Notes under the pieces: generated by a model
Told to the model about the DNA's origin: nothing
Seen by the model: the letters and a program-made list of their open reading frames with translations, nothing else
Database searches by the model: none
Assembly: GCA_937927575.1 (NCBI GenBank)
Contig: CALBEE010000239.1
Coordinates: forward strand, 1-46,344
Origin: an uncultured Saprospiraceae bacterium
GTDB taxonomy: Bacteria > Bacteroidota > Bacteroidia > Chitinophagales > Saprospiraceae
DNA: 46,344 bases
Reading direction: 5' to 3'
Program-made: the position numbers and the translations under genes
Shown: positions 45,329-46,344 of the stretch, piece after piece
Numbering within the stretch: the stretch's first letter is position 1
Layout of the letters: each line of letters opens with the position of its first letter

Positions 45329-46344
45329 ATGCTAAAACTTCCTGAAGGTCCACTAGTGTCAATCGTTATGCCTTGCAGAAATGCAAGTCTATACCTTAAT
45401 GAATGCTTGTGTAGTATACTCCAACAGAGCTATGAGCATTGGGAGTTAGTAATAGTAAACGATAATAGCAGCGACGATTCGATAAGTATACTGCGTCAAT
45501 GGTCCGATAAGCACCCAAACATCACAGTACTAGAAAATGAAGGTCAGGGGATAATAGCTTCGTTGAAGCTTGCCTATGCTAACACAAAAGGCGATCTCAT
45601 CACGCGAATGGACGCTGATGACATAATGACGCCTAATAAGCTATTTATTATGAGCAAACAATTGGTAAAAGCAGGCCCTGGAAATATTGCCGTAGGTAAA
45701 GTAGAGTACTTTAGAGATGACCAACCTTTGGGTGATGGTTATATCAGATACGCAGATTGGCTCAATTCATTAAGCACAAAAGGATCTAACTATCGAGAAA
45801 TCTATAAAGAATGTGTTATCCCTAGCCCTTGTTGGATGATGTTTCGCAAGGACTTAGATGATATTAGTGCTTTTGACAATGATATATATCCAGAAGATTA
45901 CGACTTAGTTTTTAGAATGTACAAGCAGGGGTTCAATGTAATTCCCTCTACAAATGAAATACTTCACCTTTGGAGAGATCATGGTAGTCGTGCATCGAGA
46001 AATGATGATAATTACAAGGACAATCGATTTCTAGAGTTGAAAGTCAAGTACTTCTTACAAATCGACTACCAAAGCAATCAAAACCTAGTTATATGGGGCG
46101 CTGGAACAAAAGCGAAATACATCGCCAGACAACTTAAATCCTCTAACATTGACTTTCAATGGATTACGAACAATCAAAAGAAGATAGGGCACGACATATA
46201 TGGAACAGTATTGTATTCACCAACTATATTAAATGCTATAAATGGAGCGCAGCTTATACTTGCCGTAGCAAAACCGTCAGAGCAGCAAGAGATAAAAATT
46301 TATATTGAAAGGCTCGAAAATGAAGGCGCTTATCAGTCATTTTG
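45329..46344 (+). CDS. Family 2 glycosyltransferase, 3' truncated
   Basis: The frame is open from the ATG at 45329 to the end of the window, giving 338 complete codons. The GT-A fold shows in 'SIVMPCRNASLYLNECLCSI', 'WELVIVNDNSSDDS' and the DxD motif 'ITRMDADDIM', followed by 'YPEDYDLVFRMYKQGFNV'. The C-terminal part has 'LVIWGAGTKAKYIARQL', a Rossmann-like add-on seen in some Bacteroidota transferases. It moves a sugar from a nucleotide donor to a glycan or lipid; the acceptor is unknown. Confidence 0.88.
   Translation, partial: MLKLPEGPLVSIVMPCRNASLYLNECLCSILQQSYEHWELVIVNDNSSDDSISILRQWSDKHPNITVLENEGQGIIASLKLAYANTKGDLITRMDADDIMTPNKLFIMSKQLVKAGPGNIAVGKVEYFRDDQPLGDGYIRYADWLNSLSTKGSNYREIYKECVIPSPCWMMFRKDLDDISAFDNDIYPEDYDLVFRMYKQGFNVIPSTNEILHLWRDHGSRASRNDDNYKDNRFLELKVKYFLQIDYQSNQNLVIWGAGTKAKYIARQLKSSNIDFQWITNNQKKIGHDIYGTVLYSPTILNAINGAQLILAVAKPSEQQEIKIYIERLENEGAYQSF

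Overview
The window is an AT-rich stretch of a Bacteroidota chromosome. I suspect the Saprospiria, but with low confidence. The evidence is two secreted proteins with type IX secretion (T9SS) C-terminal sorting domains, Bacteroidota-type -7 promoter boxes (TAnnTTTG), DUF5687 and DUF6580 proteins, a Bacteroidota-type oxaloacetate decarboxylase, and little Shine-Dalgarno signal before starts. No rRNA, tRNA, CRISPR array, phage or transposase gene was seen. Most of the window is chromosomal housekeeping.

Left part (1-12.2 kb). A 5'-truncated formylglycine-generating-enzyme-like protein overlaps a secreted protein with five 21-residue repeats. A pyrG-trmH-family operon runs the other way. Then come a fatty acid desaturase, a 1087-residue leucine-rich-repeat surface protein with calcium-type repeats and a T9SS tail, a WYL regulator beside a SnoaL-like protein, and a T9SS-exported alpha/beta hydrolase.

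Middle part (12.2-32.8 kb). This holds an M1 peptidase, a CPBP intramembrane protease, a DUF6580 membrane protein convergent with a cobalamin adenosyltransferase, and a GA-rich satellite of about 0.7 kb. Next are a LolD/MacB-type ATPase without its permease, a deoxynucleoside kinase with a YggS-type PLP protein, and a DUF5687 ABC exporter. They are followed by a sodium:solute symporter, a TPR protein with an acidic linker, a thiolase, a CYTH protein, an AraC regulator and an S41 peptidase. A cluster of VF530, haem-binding and unknown proteins and an aspartate kinase close this part.

Right part (32.9-46.3 kb). A complete sodium-pumping decarboxylase operon (OadG-OadA-OadB) is followed by a TerC membrane protein and two AsmA/DUF748-like envelope proteins. 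The first of these two is broken by a one-base frameshift. A decayed, internally deleted second copy of terC lies just beyond them. Next is a 468-residue helical protein of unknown role. Its 3' end doubles as a minus-strand terminator for a possible two-peptide micro-operon that no ORF caller would report. About 1.6 kb without clear genes, a small conserved-looking protein and a 3'-truncated family 2 glycosyltransferase end the window.

The least explained signals are the micro-ORF pair at 43.2 kb, the terC pseudogene, the GA-rich satellite at 16.5-17.2 kb, the 21-residue-repeat protein at 1 kb and the paired palindromes before the leucine-rich-repeat gene. I do not see a clear new defence or mobile system.
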